64,000 nt of DNA from Pelagibacteraceae bacterium (lineage in GTDB: Bacteria; Pseudomonadota; Alphaproteobacteria; Pelagibacterales; Pelagibacteraceae). Positions 50,928 to 60,125 of this stretch are shown here, piece after piece. The notes beneath the pieces are model-generated. The model saw only the letters and a list, made by a program, of their open reading frames with translations, did not search any database and was not told the origin of the DNA. The stretch covers positions 452,936 through 516,935 of the forward strand of contig JAGYIF010000001.1 of NCBI GenBank assembly GCA_018402735.1. The letters are read 5' to 3'. The position numbers and the translations under genes were made by a program. The first letter of the stretch is position 1. Every line of letters starts with the position of its first letter.

Positions 50928-51046
50928 AAAAAATAATCTTTGTAGTCATATCTTGTATATTAATTTTCGGTTGTGGAAAAAAAGGACCGCCTATCTACAA
51001 AGATAATAAAGCAACATCTGTACAAATACAAAAGCTACTTTCCTAA
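50924..51046 (+). CDS. lptM: LptM/YifL-like small lipoprotein, 40 aa
   Basis: ATG overlaps the argH stop. A signal peptide with lipobox (ILIFGCGKKGPPIYKD at about 12-27, Cys17 lipidated) and the GKKGPP motif directly after the Cys match the LptM (YifL) family, which assists LptD maturation in enteric bacteria. The 40-residue length and position before lysA are typical of proteobacteria. Too short for length-filtered annotation. Confidence 0.78.
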   Translation: MKKIIFVVISCILIFGCGKKGPPIYKDNKATSVQIQKLLS

Positions 51047-51048
51047 AA

Positions 51049-52284
51049 ATGAAAGCAATAAAATATAGAGGTAATAATCTCTATTTAGAAAACGCCCCTA
51101 TAGAAAAAATTACAAAAAAAGTTATTACTCCTTTTTATTTATATTCTTTAAAACAAATAAAAGATAATTTTAATTATTTTCGCAACTCCTTTAAACAAAC
51201 AAATCCATTAATATGTTTTTCGGTAAAGTCTAATCCAAATTTAACAATTTTAAAAAACTTAAAAAAACTTGGGTCTGGTACTGATGTTGTGTCTATAGGT
51301 GAATTACAAATTGCTTTAAAAGCGGGGATTGATCCAAAAAAAATTGTTTTTTCTGGAGTTGGAAAAACAACCGAGGAGTTAGATTATGCCATTACTAAAG
51401 ATATACTACTAATTAATGCTGAGTCAGAGAATGAAGTTAATGAAATTACAAAAATTGCTAAAAGAAAAAAATGCAGAGTAAAAATAGGCCTTAGACTAAA
51501 TCCAAATATAGACGCCAAAACTATGAAAAAAATCTCTACAGGTGGCAAAAGCGATAAATTTGGCATTAGTTTAGAACATTGTTTAGATATTTTCAAAAAA
51601 AATATAAATAATAATAATATTTCAATAGAGGCTCTCAGCGTTCACATAGGAAGTCAAATCAAAGAAATAATTCCATTTCAAAAAACACTAAATCTCATTG
51701 ATAAATTTATTCAAAAATTAAAAGAGAATAAAATTAATATTAAGTATTTAGATCTTGGTGGGGGTATGGCTATTCCTTATTCAGATACAGAAAAAAAATT
51801 CAATTTAAAGAAATATGCCTCCATGGTTTATCAATTTAACAAAAAACATAAATTTAAAATTATTTTTGAGCCCGGACGATACCTGTCTGCAAATTCTGCT
51901 CTATTAGTTACAAAGGTAATTTATATAAAATCTATTCACGATAGAAATTTTGTAATTTTAGATGCAGCAATGAATGACTTAATGAGACCAGCTTTGTATG
52001 GAGCAAGACACGAGATAGTACCAGTACAAAAAATTAAAAATAAATTTAATAAAAAAATAGAATTTGTTGGTCCTATTTGTGAAAGCACAGATAAATTTCT
52101 TACTTATACAAATTATCCTAAATTAAACCAAGGTGACTTTGTGTGTTTCACTAACGTAGGAGCATACGGCAGGTCTTTATCATCTAATTATAACATAAGA
52201 CCACTTCCAGCAGAGATAGCTGTTTATAAAAACTCCTATCGAGTGATAAGACCTAGACAAAAGCTACAAGATCTTATCAAATAA
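51049..52284 (+). CDS. lysA: diaminopimelate decarboxylase
   Basis: A 411-residue PLP enzyme that gives lysine from meso-DAP. The PLP lysine motif is CFSVKSNPN (about 55-63), and the phosphate-binding and substrate regions are LDLGGGMAIPY (about 233-243), EPGRYL (about 275-280) and GPICESTDKFL (about 340-350). Together with dapD and dapE it completes lysine synthesis genes seen here. Confidence 0.97.
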   Translation: MKAIKYRGNNLYLENAPIEKITKKVITPFYLYSLKQIKDNFNYFRNSFKQTNPLICFSVKSNPNLTILKNLKKLGSGTDVVSIGELQIALKAGIDPKKIVFSGVGKTTEELDYAITKDILLINAESENEVNEITKIAKRKKCRVKIGLRLNPNIDAKTMKKISTGGKSDKFGISLEHCLDIFKKNINNNNISIEALSVHIGSQIKEIIPFQKTLNLIDKFIQKLKENKINIKYLDLGGGMAIPYSDTEKKFNLKKYASMVYQFNKKHKFKIIFEPGRYLSANSALLVTKVIYIKSIHDRNFVILDAAMNDLMRPALYGARHEIVPVQKIKNKFNKKIEFVGPICESTDKFLTYTNYPKLNQGDFVCFTNVGAYGRSLSSNYNIRPLPAEIAVYKNSYRVIRPRQKLQDLIK

Positions 52285-52290
52285 AAAGTT

Positions 52291-52983
52291 GTGAATTTTA
52301 TTCGTTCTTTAATATTTAATTTACTTACATACGTTGGGATAATAATCGCATGTATAATTGCTATCCCAATGCTTGCTCTGCCGAGAAAGATGTTTTTAAG
52401 TAAATTGTCATATTACTTAGGATTATACTTACTATTGATAACTAAAATTGTACTACAAACTAAAGTTGAATTTAAGGGGCTTGATAAAATTCCAAAACAC
52501 AAAAAATTCTTTATAGCTTCAGCCCATCAATCAATGTTTGAAACTTTTATTTATAATTTTTTAATTCCAGACTGTACCTTTATTATTAAAAAAGAATTGT
52601 TATCAATCCCATTATATGGACTTTATTTAAGAAAATTAAAATACGTTGCCATAAATAGAGGTAAAGCATCTAGAGAAAATTCAGATTCTTTTGCTCAAGT
52701 TTTTGATCTTGTTCTTAAGAGTAATAGAACATTAATTATATTCCCTCAAGGAACCAGAGTTAAATTTGATGAACAACCCCCACTAAAGAAAGGTGCGAGC
52801 AGAATTTATCAAGGATTAAATATAGCTTGCTTACCAGTAAAACTAAATACTGGAGTCGTCTGGCCCAAAAATAGTTTTTTTAAATACTCAGGTATAATTA
52901 CTTTTGAATTTAAAGATTTGATTGAACCTGGATTAGATAGTGCTTCGTTTACAAATCAGTTAGAGAACTCTATTTACAACTAA
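52291..52983 (+). CDS. plsC: 1-acyl-glycerol-3-phosphate acyltransferase family protein (GTG start)
   Basis: A 230-residue PlsC-type acyltransferase. The HX4D-type box is seen as SAHQSMFETF (about 72-81, with His and Glu rather than Asp), and the second motif as FPQGTRVKF (about 152-160). An N-terminal membrane helix (about 8-28) anchors it. GTG at 52291 is the only suitable start. The E for D replacement in the first box is known in some family members. Role: phosphatidic acid synthesis or acyl transfer to another lipid. Confidence 0.8.
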   Translation: MNFIRSLIFNLLTYVGIIIACIIAIPMLALPRKMFLSKLSYYLGLYLLLITKIVLQTKVEFKGLDKIPKHKKFFIASAHQSMFETFIYNFLIPDCTFIIKKELLSIPLYGLYLRKLKYVAINRGKASRENSDSFAQVFDLVLKSNRTLIIFPQGTRVKFDEQPPLKKGASRIYQGLNIACLPVKLNTGVVWPKNSFFKYSGIITFEFKDLIEPGLDSASFTNQLENSIYN

Positions 52984-53882
52984 TTTTTTCTTCCAAAATT
53001 AGGAACTTTAGTATCTTGGCCAGTTTGAATTATTTTTTTCCTGATATTTCTGGTATTTTTAAAGATAGTAAATAATTTATTTTTATTTTCATTTCTAATT
53101 GCCATTTCTAAATTTTTTAGATCTTTATTGAATTTTTTTAACATAAATAAAATTTGTTTTTTATTGCTAATTACAATATCTCGCCACATTGTAGGGTCTG
53201 AGGATGCTATTCTTGTAAAATCTCTAAAACCGCTGGCGCTAAATTTAATAACTTCAGATTTTATTTTTTCTTCTAATTTAGAGGCGGTTCCTACAATATT
53301 ATAAGCTATTAAATGGGGAATATGACTAGTAATCGCCATAATATTATCATGACTTTGGGCGCTCATAGAGGTTACTTTGCTTCCAAACTTTTTCCAAATT
53401 TTTTCTATTTTTATTTTTTGTATTTTTTTAGTTAATTTGGATGGAGTAATAATAAACCATCTATTCTTAAAAAGACTCAAAAATCCAGATTTCGGTCCAC
53501 TCTCCTCCGTACCTGCGATCGGGTGACCAGGAACAAAGCATAGATTTTTAGAGAGGATTTTTTCTGCCAACTGAACAACGTTTAGTTTAGATGATCCAAC
53601 GTCTGTAATTATTACATCTTTATTAGCACTTTTGTTAATGGCTAAAAATATTTGTTTATAAGTACTAAGTGGTGAACAAATGAAAACTAAATCAGCATTT
53701 TTAACGCTCGTTTTAACATCTGATGTTACTTCATTAACAAGCCTTAAAGATTTTATTATTTTTTGTGCACTTTGAGAAATATCGCAAGCACTTATTATTT
53801 TTGATAATTTATATTTCCTAATTTCTCTAGCAATTGAAGAACCGATTAATCCAAAGCCAATTATTGAAACTTTTTTAAACAT
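52980..53882 (-). CDS. tyrA: prephenate/arogenate dehydrogenase
   Basis: A 300-residue NAD(P)-dependent dehydrogenase of tyrosine synthesis. The Rossmann motif IIGFGLIGSSIAREI (8-22) is at the N-terminus; conserved SPLSTYKQIF, HPIAGTEESGPKSG (about 118-131) and the late SSDPTMWRDI follow. Its first base overlaps the hisC stop. Cosubstrate choice (prephenate or arogenate) is not certain. Order hisC-tyrA facing metX is conserved in alphaproteobacteria. Confidence 0.93.
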   Translation of the reverse strand: MFKKVSIIGFGLIGSSIAREIRKYKLSKIISACDISQSAQKIIKSLRLVNEVTSDVKTSVKNADLVFICSPLSTYKQIFLAINKSANKDVIITDVGSSKLNVVQLAEKILSKNLCFVPGHPIAGTEESGPKSGFLSLFKNRWFIITPSKLTKKIQKIKIEKIWKKFGSKVTSMSAQSHDNIMAITSHIPHLIAYNIVGTASKLEEKIKSEVIKFSASGFRDFTRIASSDPTMWRDIVISNKKQILFMLKKFNKDLKNLEMAIRNENKNKLFTIFKNTRNIRKKIIQTGQDTKVPNFGRKN

Positions 53883-54955
53883 TAAAAAAATCTATCTATA
53901 AGTTTAATAAACAATTTGCTTTCTTGCGCATTACCAACCGTAACTCTTAGACTATTTTTAATTTTATAATTATTCATTTTTCGCAGTATAACTCCAGACT
54001 TAGCAAATTTATTAAAAATATTATTTGCGTCATATTTTTTACTAAATTGCATCAAGAAAAAGTTGGCATTTGGTAAATTACATTTAATATTTTTTTCTTT
54101 TAATTTTTCAAAAATTTTTTTACACCAAAAATTATTATGGCTTATATTTTTTTTTAACCATTTATTATCTTTTAATGCACTTACACCAGCCAACTCAGCA
54201 GTAGTTGTAATGTTAAATGGTGGCTTATAGGTTAATAAAGAGGAAATAATTGATTTTGAGGAATAGCCCCATCCCAACCTTAAACTTGCTAATCCATAAA
54301 TTTTTGAGAATGTTCTCAAGACCAAAACATTCTTGGCGTTTTTAAAGATGGACAATCCTGAGCTATAATCTTTTTTTTGAACATACTCCCAATAAGCGTC
54401 ATCTACAACTAACAACACGTTGGTGGGAATTCTTTGTTGTAAATACCTCAGCTCATTTTCAGTTAAATAAGTGCCTGTAGGATTGTTAGGATTTGCTAGA
54501 AATATAATTTTTGTTTTTTTTGTTATGCAATTCAAAATTGAATCTATGCTTATTTTTAAATTATTCTCTTTGGCATAAATAATTTTTGCTTCATTAATTT
54601 GTGCATAAATTCTGTACATTAGAAAACTAAATTCAGGAACTATTACCTCGTCTCCCTTTTCCAAAAAAGCCTGACATGCAAAACTGATAATTTCATCTGA
54701 ACCAGAACCAATAATTAACTGATTATTTTTCACATTAAATATTTTGGCCAGCTGTTTTTTAAGTAAACTACTATTTGAATCTGGATACTTAAAAATTTTT
54801 TTTTTTATTTTATCTATCGCTTTTGCAGCAGCAGGCGAACAGCCCAAAGCAGACTCATTGGATGATAGTTTAATTGGGTTAGTAATACCAGCTATCTTCG
54901 AAAGCCCCCCTTCGTATCTTTGGATATTTACTTTTTTAGCTTTTGGAAAGTTCAT
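53882..54955 (-). CDS. hisC: histidinol-phosphate / aromatic aminotransferase
   Basis: With start at 54955 (MNFPKAKKVNIQRYEGG) it has 357 residues, the normal HisC length; the longer frame starting at 55006 adds 17 atypical residues. Fold-type I PLP motifs are LSSNESALGCSP (about 27-38), NPNNPTGTYL (about 155-164), DDAYWEYV and the Lys motif RTFSKIYGLASLRLGWGY (about 213-230). In this operon with tyrA it may act in both histidine and aromatic pathways. Confidence 0.93.
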   Translation of the reverse strand: MNFPKAKKVNIQRYEGGLSKIAGITNPIKLSSNESALGCSPAAAKAIDKIKKKIFKYPDSNSSLLKKQLAKIFNVKNNQLIIGSGSDEIISFACQAFLEKGDEVIVPEFSFLMYRIYAQINEAKIIYAKENNLKISIDSILNCITKKTKIIFLANPNNPTGTYLTENELRYLQQRIPTNVLLVVDDAYWEYVQKKDYSSGLSIFKNAKNVLVLRTFSKIYGLASLRLGWGYSSKSIISSLLTYKPPFNITTTAELAGVSALKDNKWLKKNISHNNFWCKKIFEKLKEKNIKCNLPNANFFLMQFSKKYDANNIFNKFAKSGVILRKMNNYKIKNSLRVTVGNAQESKLFIKLIDRFF

Positions 54956-55021
54956 GTTACAATTATTAATTATTTTCTTCATACAATAACTCTGAACGTT
55001 TATCAAAAAAACATTAGCTAT

Positions 55022-55050
55022 TTGACATTAAAATTATCATTTAGTACAAC
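55022..55050 (+). promoter_or_regulatory. metX: promoter of the metX operon
   Basis: TTGACA (55022-55027) and a weak TACAAC (55045-55050) are 17 bp apart. Transcription would begin about 55057, right at the start of the SAM-II riboswitch. Confidence 0.6.
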
Positions 55051-55052
55051 TT

Positions 55053-55097
55053 CATTCGCTGATTTAACCAAATTGCGGGCTGAAACTGCTAAAGAGG
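55053..55097 (+). promoter_or_regulatory. metX: SAM-II riboswitch (SAM_alpha)
   Basis: The sequence CGCTGATTTAACC...ATTGC...GCTAAAGAGG matches the conserved core of the SAM-II class (Rfam SAM_alpha), normally found upstream of metA/metX/metC in alphaproteobacteria. P1 pairs TTCGCT with GGCTGAA (one bulged T, one G-U) and the 3' strand GCTAAAGAGG forms the pseudoknot; the last GAGG also serves as Shine-Dalgarno. Binding SAM would hide the ribosome site and shut off metX. There is no terminator, so control is translational. Confidence 0.9.
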
Positions 55098-55117
55098 AAC
55101 CATCACTTACGATGGTT
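55098..55117 (+). promoter_or_regulatory. metX: hairpin between the metX Shine-Dalgarno and the start
   Basis: AACCATC (55098-55104) and GATGGTT (55111-55117) pair perfectly over 7 bp with a 6-nt loop. It abuts the AGAGG on its 5' side and lies 8 nt from the ATG on its 3' side, so it shortens the effective SD-to-start distance from 28 to about 8 nt. The right arm also carries an ATG opening a four-codon frame (M-V-K-N) whose stop overlaps the metX start. Confidence 0.7.
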
Positions 55118-55125
55118 AAAAATTG

Positions 55126-56259
55126 ATGAATTTAAACTTTTCAAGTATTAAAAAAATTAAAATAGAAAAACCACTTCTATTAGATTGCGGCGTTACTTTA
55201 AGTGGATTCAATCTTGCATATGAAACATATGGAAAGCTTAATGAAAAAAAAAATAATGCAATTTTAGTTTTTCATGCACTTTCAGGTGACCAGTTTGTAA
55301 CTGAAACAAATACAGTTACTAATAAAGATGGCTGGTGGAATCTGGCTGTGGGCAAGGACAAATCTATTGATACAAATAAATATTTTGTAATTTGTGCGAA
55401 TGTAATTGGTGGATGCATGGGAAGCACCGGCCCTAAAGAAATAGATCCATCAACTGGTAAGCCTTACGGTTTAAATTTTCCTGTTATTACCATTAAAGAT
55501 ATGGTTTCAGCTCAGGCTCATTTGCTCGATTATTTTGGAATAAAAAAAACATTAGCTGTACTTGGAGGCTCTATGGGTGGAATGCAAGCTTTGCAATTTT
55601 GCACTCTATTTCCTGAACGTACTTACGCATCAATTCCGATCGCTTGTGCCGCAAGTCACTCTGCGCAAAATATTGCATTTAATGAATTGGCACGTCAGGC
55701 GATTATGGCTGATCCCGAATGGGATAATGGAAACTATTTAACATCTGGAAAAGTTCCCAGAAAAGGCTTGGCAATTGCAAGGATGGCTGGACATATTAGT
55801 TATTTATCAGAGCAAGGATTGCAAAATAAATTTGGAAGAAAATTACAAAAACAAACAGATGTAAAATTTACATTTGATGCTGATTTTGAAGTTGAAAGTT
55901 ACCTTAAATACCAGGGCTATTCATTTGTAGATAGATTTGATGCCAACTCTTATCTCTACATAACTAGGGCTATGGATTACTTTGACTTGTACAAGCAAAA
56001 TAATGGAAATTTATCTAAAGCTTTTGATGGATCTAAAATTAAATACTGCATAATTTCTTTCTCAACAGATTGGCTGTATCCAACCTTGGAAAGTAAAAAA
56101 ATTGTTATTGCATTAAATTCAATAGGTGCTGAAGTGAGCTTTGTTGAAATAGTTTCTAATAATGGTCACGATTCTTTTCTAGTAGATGAACCAGCTTTTT
56201 TTAACACCTTAAAAGGATTCATTGATTCAACATATGAGGAATTTAAAAATGAGATTTGA
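55126..56259 (+). CDS. metX: homoserine O-acyltransferase
   Basis: A 377-residue alpha/beta hydrolase-fold enzyme that acylates homoserine for methionine synthesis. Nucleophile elbow GGSMGGMQAL (about 144-153), the homoserine segment ANVIGGCMGSTGPKEIDP (about 91-108) and late catalytic Asp/His regions (TDWLYP, NNGHDSFL) are intact. Start ATG 55126; a TTG just before it is in-frame but not needed. Acetyl versus succinyl choice cannot be decided. SAM-II controls it; metW follows by overlap. Confidence 0.94.
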   Translation: MNLNFSSIKKIKIEKPLLLDCGVTLSGFNLAYETYGKLNEKKNNAILVFHALSGDQFVTETNTVTNKDGWWNLAVGKDKSIDTNKYFVICANVIGGCMGSTGPKEIDPSTGKPYGLNFPVITIKDMVSAQAHLLDYFGIKKTLAVLGGSMGGMQALQFCTLFPERTYASIPIACAASHSAQNIAFNELARQAIMADPEWDNGNYLTSGKVPRKGLAIARMAGHISYLSEQGLQNKFGRKLQKQTDVKFTFDADFEVESYLKYQGYSFVDRFDANSYLYITRAMDYFDLYKQNNGNLSKAFDGSKIKYCIISFSTDWLYPTLESKKIVIALNSIGAEVSFVEIVSNNGHDSFLVDEPAFFNTLKGFIDSTYEEFKNEI

Positions 56260-56845
56260 AGATGATGTTTTGGCAGGATTGATCGATATTAACTCTAGAG
56301 TACTTGATGTGGGTTGCGGTGATGGGAATTTATTATTACACCTTAAAAAAAATAAAAAAGTAGATGGTCGAGGAATAGAAATCGACCAAAAAAAAGTTCA
56401 AGAAAGTGTAGCAAAAGGTTTGGCAGTTATCGAGGGTGATGCAGAAAAAGACTTAATAAGTTATCCAAATAGCTCCTTTGACTTTGCAATCTTAAATCAA
56501 TCTCTTCAACAATTCTACGATCCCAGAAAGGTCATGAACGAACTTTTAAGAATTGCTAAAAAAGCTATTATAACAATTCCAAATTTTGGTTATTGGAAAG
56601 TTCGACTTCAACTAGTATTGCGAGGTACAATGCCGGTTACTAAAAATCTTCCATATACGTGGTACAACACTCCCAATTTACACATGTGTACAATTAAAGA
56701 TTTTTATAATCTTTGTAGATTAGACAATATCACGATTGAAAAATCTATATCTGTAAGTTCGGACAAAATAAGCAATATTCAAAGAGGAAATTTGGAAATT
56801 AAAAATCTTCTTTCAGAAATAGGAATATTTTTAATAAAAAAATAA
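56249..56845 (+). CDS. metW: methionine biosynthesis protein MetW
   Basis: A 198-residue class I methyltransferase-fold protein. The MetW start MRFEDDVLAGLI is followed by NSRVLDVGCGDGNLLLHL (motif I). The chosen ATG 56249 overlaps metX by 11 nt; a longer frame begins in metX. MetW stabilises or activates MetX and is always paired with it. No separate promoter is seen. Confidence 0.93.
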   Translation: MRFEDDVLAGLIDINSRVLDVGCGDGNLLLHLKKNKKVDGRGIEIDQKKVQESVAKGLAVIEGDAEKDLISYPNSSFDFAILNQSLQQFYDPRKVMNELLRIAKKAIITIPNFGYWKVRLQLVLRGTMPVTKNLPYTWYNTPNLHMCTIKDFYNLCRLDNITIEKSISVSSDKISNIQRGNLEIKNLLSEIGIFLIKK

Positions 56846-56846
56846 A

Positions 56847-57563
56847 CTATTTAGTTTTATTAACTATTTTTATTTTATTTACGAGGTGTACGTGTTGCTG
56901 TGTTGTAGTTGCATATAACCTTTTTTTGGCAACACATATATATACTCCATTAAAAAATTTCCAGAAATAAGATCCTACTTTTTCAAATAAAAATTTGTTT
57001 TTTTGAATCAAAGATAGATTCCAAGGTGGGAAGTAAATCAATCTTTCAATAAATAGTTTTTCAAAAAAATTGTCTTCGAACATATGATGTATTTTATTTT
57101 TAGAAAAACCAAATCCTGAAGAAAAAGGACTGTTTAAAGAATGGTTCCAAGAAGATTTTTTATTTGGCAAAATAATATAAATCGTTCCCTCTGGTGAAAG
57201 AACTCTCCACAACTCTCTAAGATTTTTCTTTAAATTATTTACATTTTCAAGATAGTGAATAACTAATATGTGATCAAAAAAATTATCTTCTATTGGAAGT
57301 TTTTCTTCATCAAATAATATATTAACATAATCTTCTTTTGTTAAATTTTTTCCTATACCGATTTTTTGAGATGAAAAATTAAATATTCTATTATTTTTTT
57401 TTGGAATCAAATCTAAATAAGGATTTCCGTAACCAACAAATCCTACAATTTCTTTTTCATAAACATTAATATATTTTTTTAGTTTTGACGATACAAGATA
57501 CTTAAGACTTTTACCTAAGTCAGATCGGTAAAATTTTTCAAACTCACTATAATCTTGATACAT
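56847..57563 (-). CDS. class I SAM-dependent methyltransferase, gloB neighbour
   Basis: A 238-residue methyltransferase with a weak motif I (EKEIVGFGYGNPYL region, about 36-50), a motif II-like FDHILVIHYLENVNNLKKNL (about 95-114) and LRELWRVLSPEGTIYIILPN (about 114-133). Such genes commonly lie divergent to glyoxalase II in alphaproteobacteria; the substrate is unknown. It is convergent with metW (1-nt gap). Confidence 0.75.
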   Translation of the reverse strand: MYQDYSEFEKFYRSDLGKSLKYLVSSKLKKYINVYEKEIVGFVGYGNPYLDLIPKKNNRIFNFSSQKIGIGKNLTKEDYVNILFDEEKLPIEDNFFDHILVIHYLENVNNLKKNLRELWRVLSPEGTIYIILPNKKSSWNHSLNSPFSSGFGFSKNKIHHMFEDNFFEKLFIERLIYFPPWNLSLIQKNKFLFEKVGSYFWKFFNGVYICVAKKRLYATTTQQHVHLVNKIKIVNKTK

Positions 57564-57592
57564 AATTATTTATATAATACAAAAAAAAATAA

Positions 57593-58354
57593 ATGATTGT
57601 AAATCTAATTCCATGCTTAGCTGATAACTACTCTTACTGCATCATCGACTCGGTAAACAAAAATGTTATCTTAATTGATCCTGCAGAGTTTAGTGTGGTT
57701 GATAATTTTTTAAAAAATAAAAATTTAGTTCCTAATTACATCCTAAATACACATCATCATTCTGATCACGTTGGTGGAAATATTTTATTAAAACAGAAAT
57801 ATAATTCCAGCATATTAGGATTTGCTGCTGATAAGGATCGAATACCAGGTATTGATACTTTTTTAAAAGACAGAGAAACGATAAAAATAGGAAACTTAGA
57901 AATAGAAACTCATCACGCTCCCGGACATACTTCTGGACATGTTTTTTATTATTTAAAAAATGAAAAAATAGCTTTTGTTGGAGATATTGTTTTTTCATTA
58001 GGTTGTGGAAGGGTATTTGAAGGAACAATGGAACAAATGTATCATTCGGTTAATAAAATTAAGAATCTAGCACCTGAAACTAGAATATTTTGTGGACATG
58101 AGTATACAAAATCAAACTTAAATTTTTGTATGTCGATTGACAAAAATAATAAAGATTTAAAAATAAAAGAACAAATTATTTTAGCTCAGAGAAAACACAA
58201 TATACCAACTATACCAACTACAGTCATGGATGAGCAAAAAACAAATATTTTTTTTAGACTTGATGATACAAAAATTAGAAAAGCTATTTCACTTGAAAAC
58301 GCAACCGAACTAGAAGTCTTCTCAAAACTAAGGAAACTCAAGGATAATTTTTAG
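57593..58354 (+). CDS. gloB: hydroxyacylglutathione hydrolase (glyoxalase II)
   Basis: A 253-residue metallo-beta-lactamase-fold enzyme. The zinc motif THHHSDHVGGN (about 53-63), HAPGHTSGHVFYYL (about 107-120), FVGDIVFSLGCGR (about 126-138) and CGHEYT (about 170-175) are intact. It hydrolyses S-lactoylglutathione. No unusual features. Confidence 0.95.
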   Translation: MIVNLIPCLADNYSYCIIDSVNKNVILIDPAEFSVVDNFLKNKNLVPNYILNTHHHSDHVGGNILLKQKYNSSILGFAADKDRIPGIDTFLKDRETIKIGNLEIETHHAPGHTSGHVFYYLKNEKIAFVGDIVFSLGCGRVFEGTMEQMYHSVNKIKNLAPETRIFCGHEYTKSNLNFCMSIDKNNKDLKIKEQIILAQRKHNIPTIPTTVMDEQKTNIFFRLDDTKIRKAISLENATELEVFSKLRKLKDNF

Positions 58355-58424
58355 TTATTTACTATCTAACGCCTTGACATGATAAGCTTGCTGGATATAT
58401 TGCCCCTACTTTAAAAAATACATT

Positions 58425-58835
58425 ATGACATTTGCAGTAATTCATACGGGTGGAAAACAATACAAAGTCGCAGCAAACGATACCTTGCGTCTAGAAAAAC
58501 TTTCCATGGAGGAAGGTCAGGTTGTTAATTTTGACCAGGTTTTGCTTACAAACAAAGATGACGATATTGAAATTGGACTACCCATTTTAGAAGGTGCAAA
58601 AGTTGAGGGAAAAATAGTTAAGCAAACAAAAAATAGGACTGTCATAGCTTTCACCAAAAGAAGAAGACAAAATTCTAGAAGAAGAAAAGGCCATAGACAA
58701 AAAATTTCTGTAGTCCAAATTATGAAAATTTTTGGGAAAAATGGAAAACTTTTATCAGAGGCCACATTGGAACCAAAAGCTTCCAAAGTTGAAGAAAAAA
58801 AGAGTAAAGAAAAGATTGAAAATATAAATAAATAA
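58425..58835 (+). CDS. rplU: 50S ribosomal protein L21
   Basis: A 136-residue L21 starting MTFAVIHTGGKQYKVAANDT, with the conserved KRRRQNSRRRKGHRQ (about 79-93). The last 30 residues form a Lys/Glu-rich extension (KVEEKKSKEKIENINK) longer than in E. coli (103 residues), like other alphaproteobacterial L21 tails. It precedes rpmA by 18 nt. Confidence 0.97.
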   Translation: MTFAVIHTGGKQYKVAANDTLRLEKLSMEEGQVVNFDQVLLTNKDDDIEIGLPILEGAKVEGKIVKQTKNRTVIAFTKRRRQNSRRRKGHRQKISVVQIMKIFGKNGKLLSEATLEPKASKVEEKKSKEKIENINK

Positions 58836-58853
58836 GTGATATAAAATTATACT

Positions 58854-59108
58854 ATGGCAACGAAAAAAGCTGGTGGATCAACACGAAACGGCCGAGATAG
58901 CGCAGGAAGAAGACTTGGTGTCAAAAAATATGGTGAACAAGTTGTTATTCCTGGAAATATCATTTTAAGGCAAAGAGGGACAAAAATGCATCCAGGTTTA
59001 AATGTTGGTATGGGAAAAGATCACACTATCTTTGCAAAAGTAAGTGGAAGAGTTAAATTCCAAACAAAAAAATTTGGAAAAACCTACATTTCAGTTATCC
59101 CTCACTAA
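58854..59108 (+). CDS. rpmA: 50S ribosomal protein L27
   Basis: An 84-residue L27 with start [20 protein letters not shown] and [16 protein letters not shown]. The N-terminus reaches the peptidyl-transferase centre. It is followed 48 nt later by obgE in the conserved order rplU-rpmA-obgE. Confidence 0.97.
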   Translation: MATKKAGGSTRNGRDSAGRRLGVKKYGEQVVIPGNIILRQRGTKMHPGLNVGMGKDHTIFAKVSGRVKFQTKKFGKTYISVIPH

Positions 59109-59156
59109 GTAATCAGTTCTTTTTTTAAGAACTAATCATCGTATAATTCCTCAATT

Positions 59157-60125
59157 ATGAAATTTTTAGATCAAGCTAAAATTTATGTTAAAGCTGGGGA
59201 TGGAGGTAATGGTCTAGCTAGTTTCCGGAGAGAAAAGTTCGTAGAATTTGGTGGACCAAATGGTGGTGATGGAGGTTCTGGTGGATCAGTAATACTAAAA
59301 GCGGTAAATGGGTTAAATACTTTAATAGATTTCAGATATGCGCAACACTTTAAAGCTACGAATGGAGAAAAAGGAGGATCAACAAACAAAACTGGTCATG
59401 GAGGAAATGATCTATATCTACGAGTTCCTCTTGGAACCCAAGTATATGCTGAAGATAAGAAAACTTTAATTTATGATTTTACAAAAGAAAATGAAGAGTT
59501 TGTTTTAGCAAAAGGAGGTTCGGGAGGTGCTGGCAATACAAAATTTAAGAGCTCAACTAATCGAGCACCAAGAAAATTTACAAAAGGAAAAGAGGGAGAA
59601 GAAATTTGTGTTTGGCTTGAACTTAAAATTATAGCAGATGTAGGCTTAATTGGATTTCCAAATGCTGGAAAATCTAGCTTTCTTTCAATTTCTACCAGAG
59701 CTAGACCAAAAATTGCAAACTACCCCTTCACAACATTAAATCCAAATCTTGGGGTTTTGCAAATTGACGACAAAGAAATTGTTTTGGCTGATATACCTGG
59801 ATTAATTGAAGGTGCACACAAAGGTGTGGGATTGGGAGACCAGTTTCTTAAGCATATAGAGAGATGTAAAAGCTTATTACATATTATAGATATTAATGAG
59901 GAAGATTTAATTACTAATTACAAAATAATAAGAGAAGAACTTAGACAATATAGTGAGCAATTATTAAAGAAGAGAGAGATTGTGGTGTTTAACAAAATAG
60001 ATTTATTAGAGGAAAAAGAAAAAAATGAAAAACTTAAAAAATTTAAAACTTTTTTTAAGAAGAAATTTTTCGAAATTTCAATTCTTAACAAGCAAAATAT
60101 TAATTCTGTTTTAAGGGCCTTGTAA
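59157..60125 (+). CDS. obgE: Obg/CgtA GTPase
   Basis: A 322-residue essential GTPase of ribosome assembly. The Obg fold has glycine-rich strands ([12 protein letters not shown] at 31-42, GGSGGAGN near 121-128), then G1 [11 protein letters not shown] (about 166-176), G3 [12 protein letters not shown] (about 212-223) and G4 NKID. It lacks the C-terminal OCT domain of some relatives. It overlaps proB by one base (TAATG). Confidence 0.96.
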   Translation: MKFLDQAKIYVKAGDGGNGLASFRREKFVEFGGPNGGDGGSGGSVILKAVNGLNTLIDFRYAQHFKATNGEKGGSTNKTGHGGNDLYLRVPLGTQVYAEDKKTLIYDFTKENEEFVLAKGGSGGAGNTKFKSSTNRAPRKFTKGKEGEEICVWLELKIIADVGLIGFPNAGKSSFLSISTRARPKIANYPFTTLNPNLGVLQIDDKEIVLADIPGLIEGAHKGVGLGDQFLKHIERCKSLLHIIDINEEDLITNYKIIREELRQYSEQLLKKREIVVFNKIDLLEEKEKNEKLKKFKTFFKKKFFEISILNKQNINSVLRAL

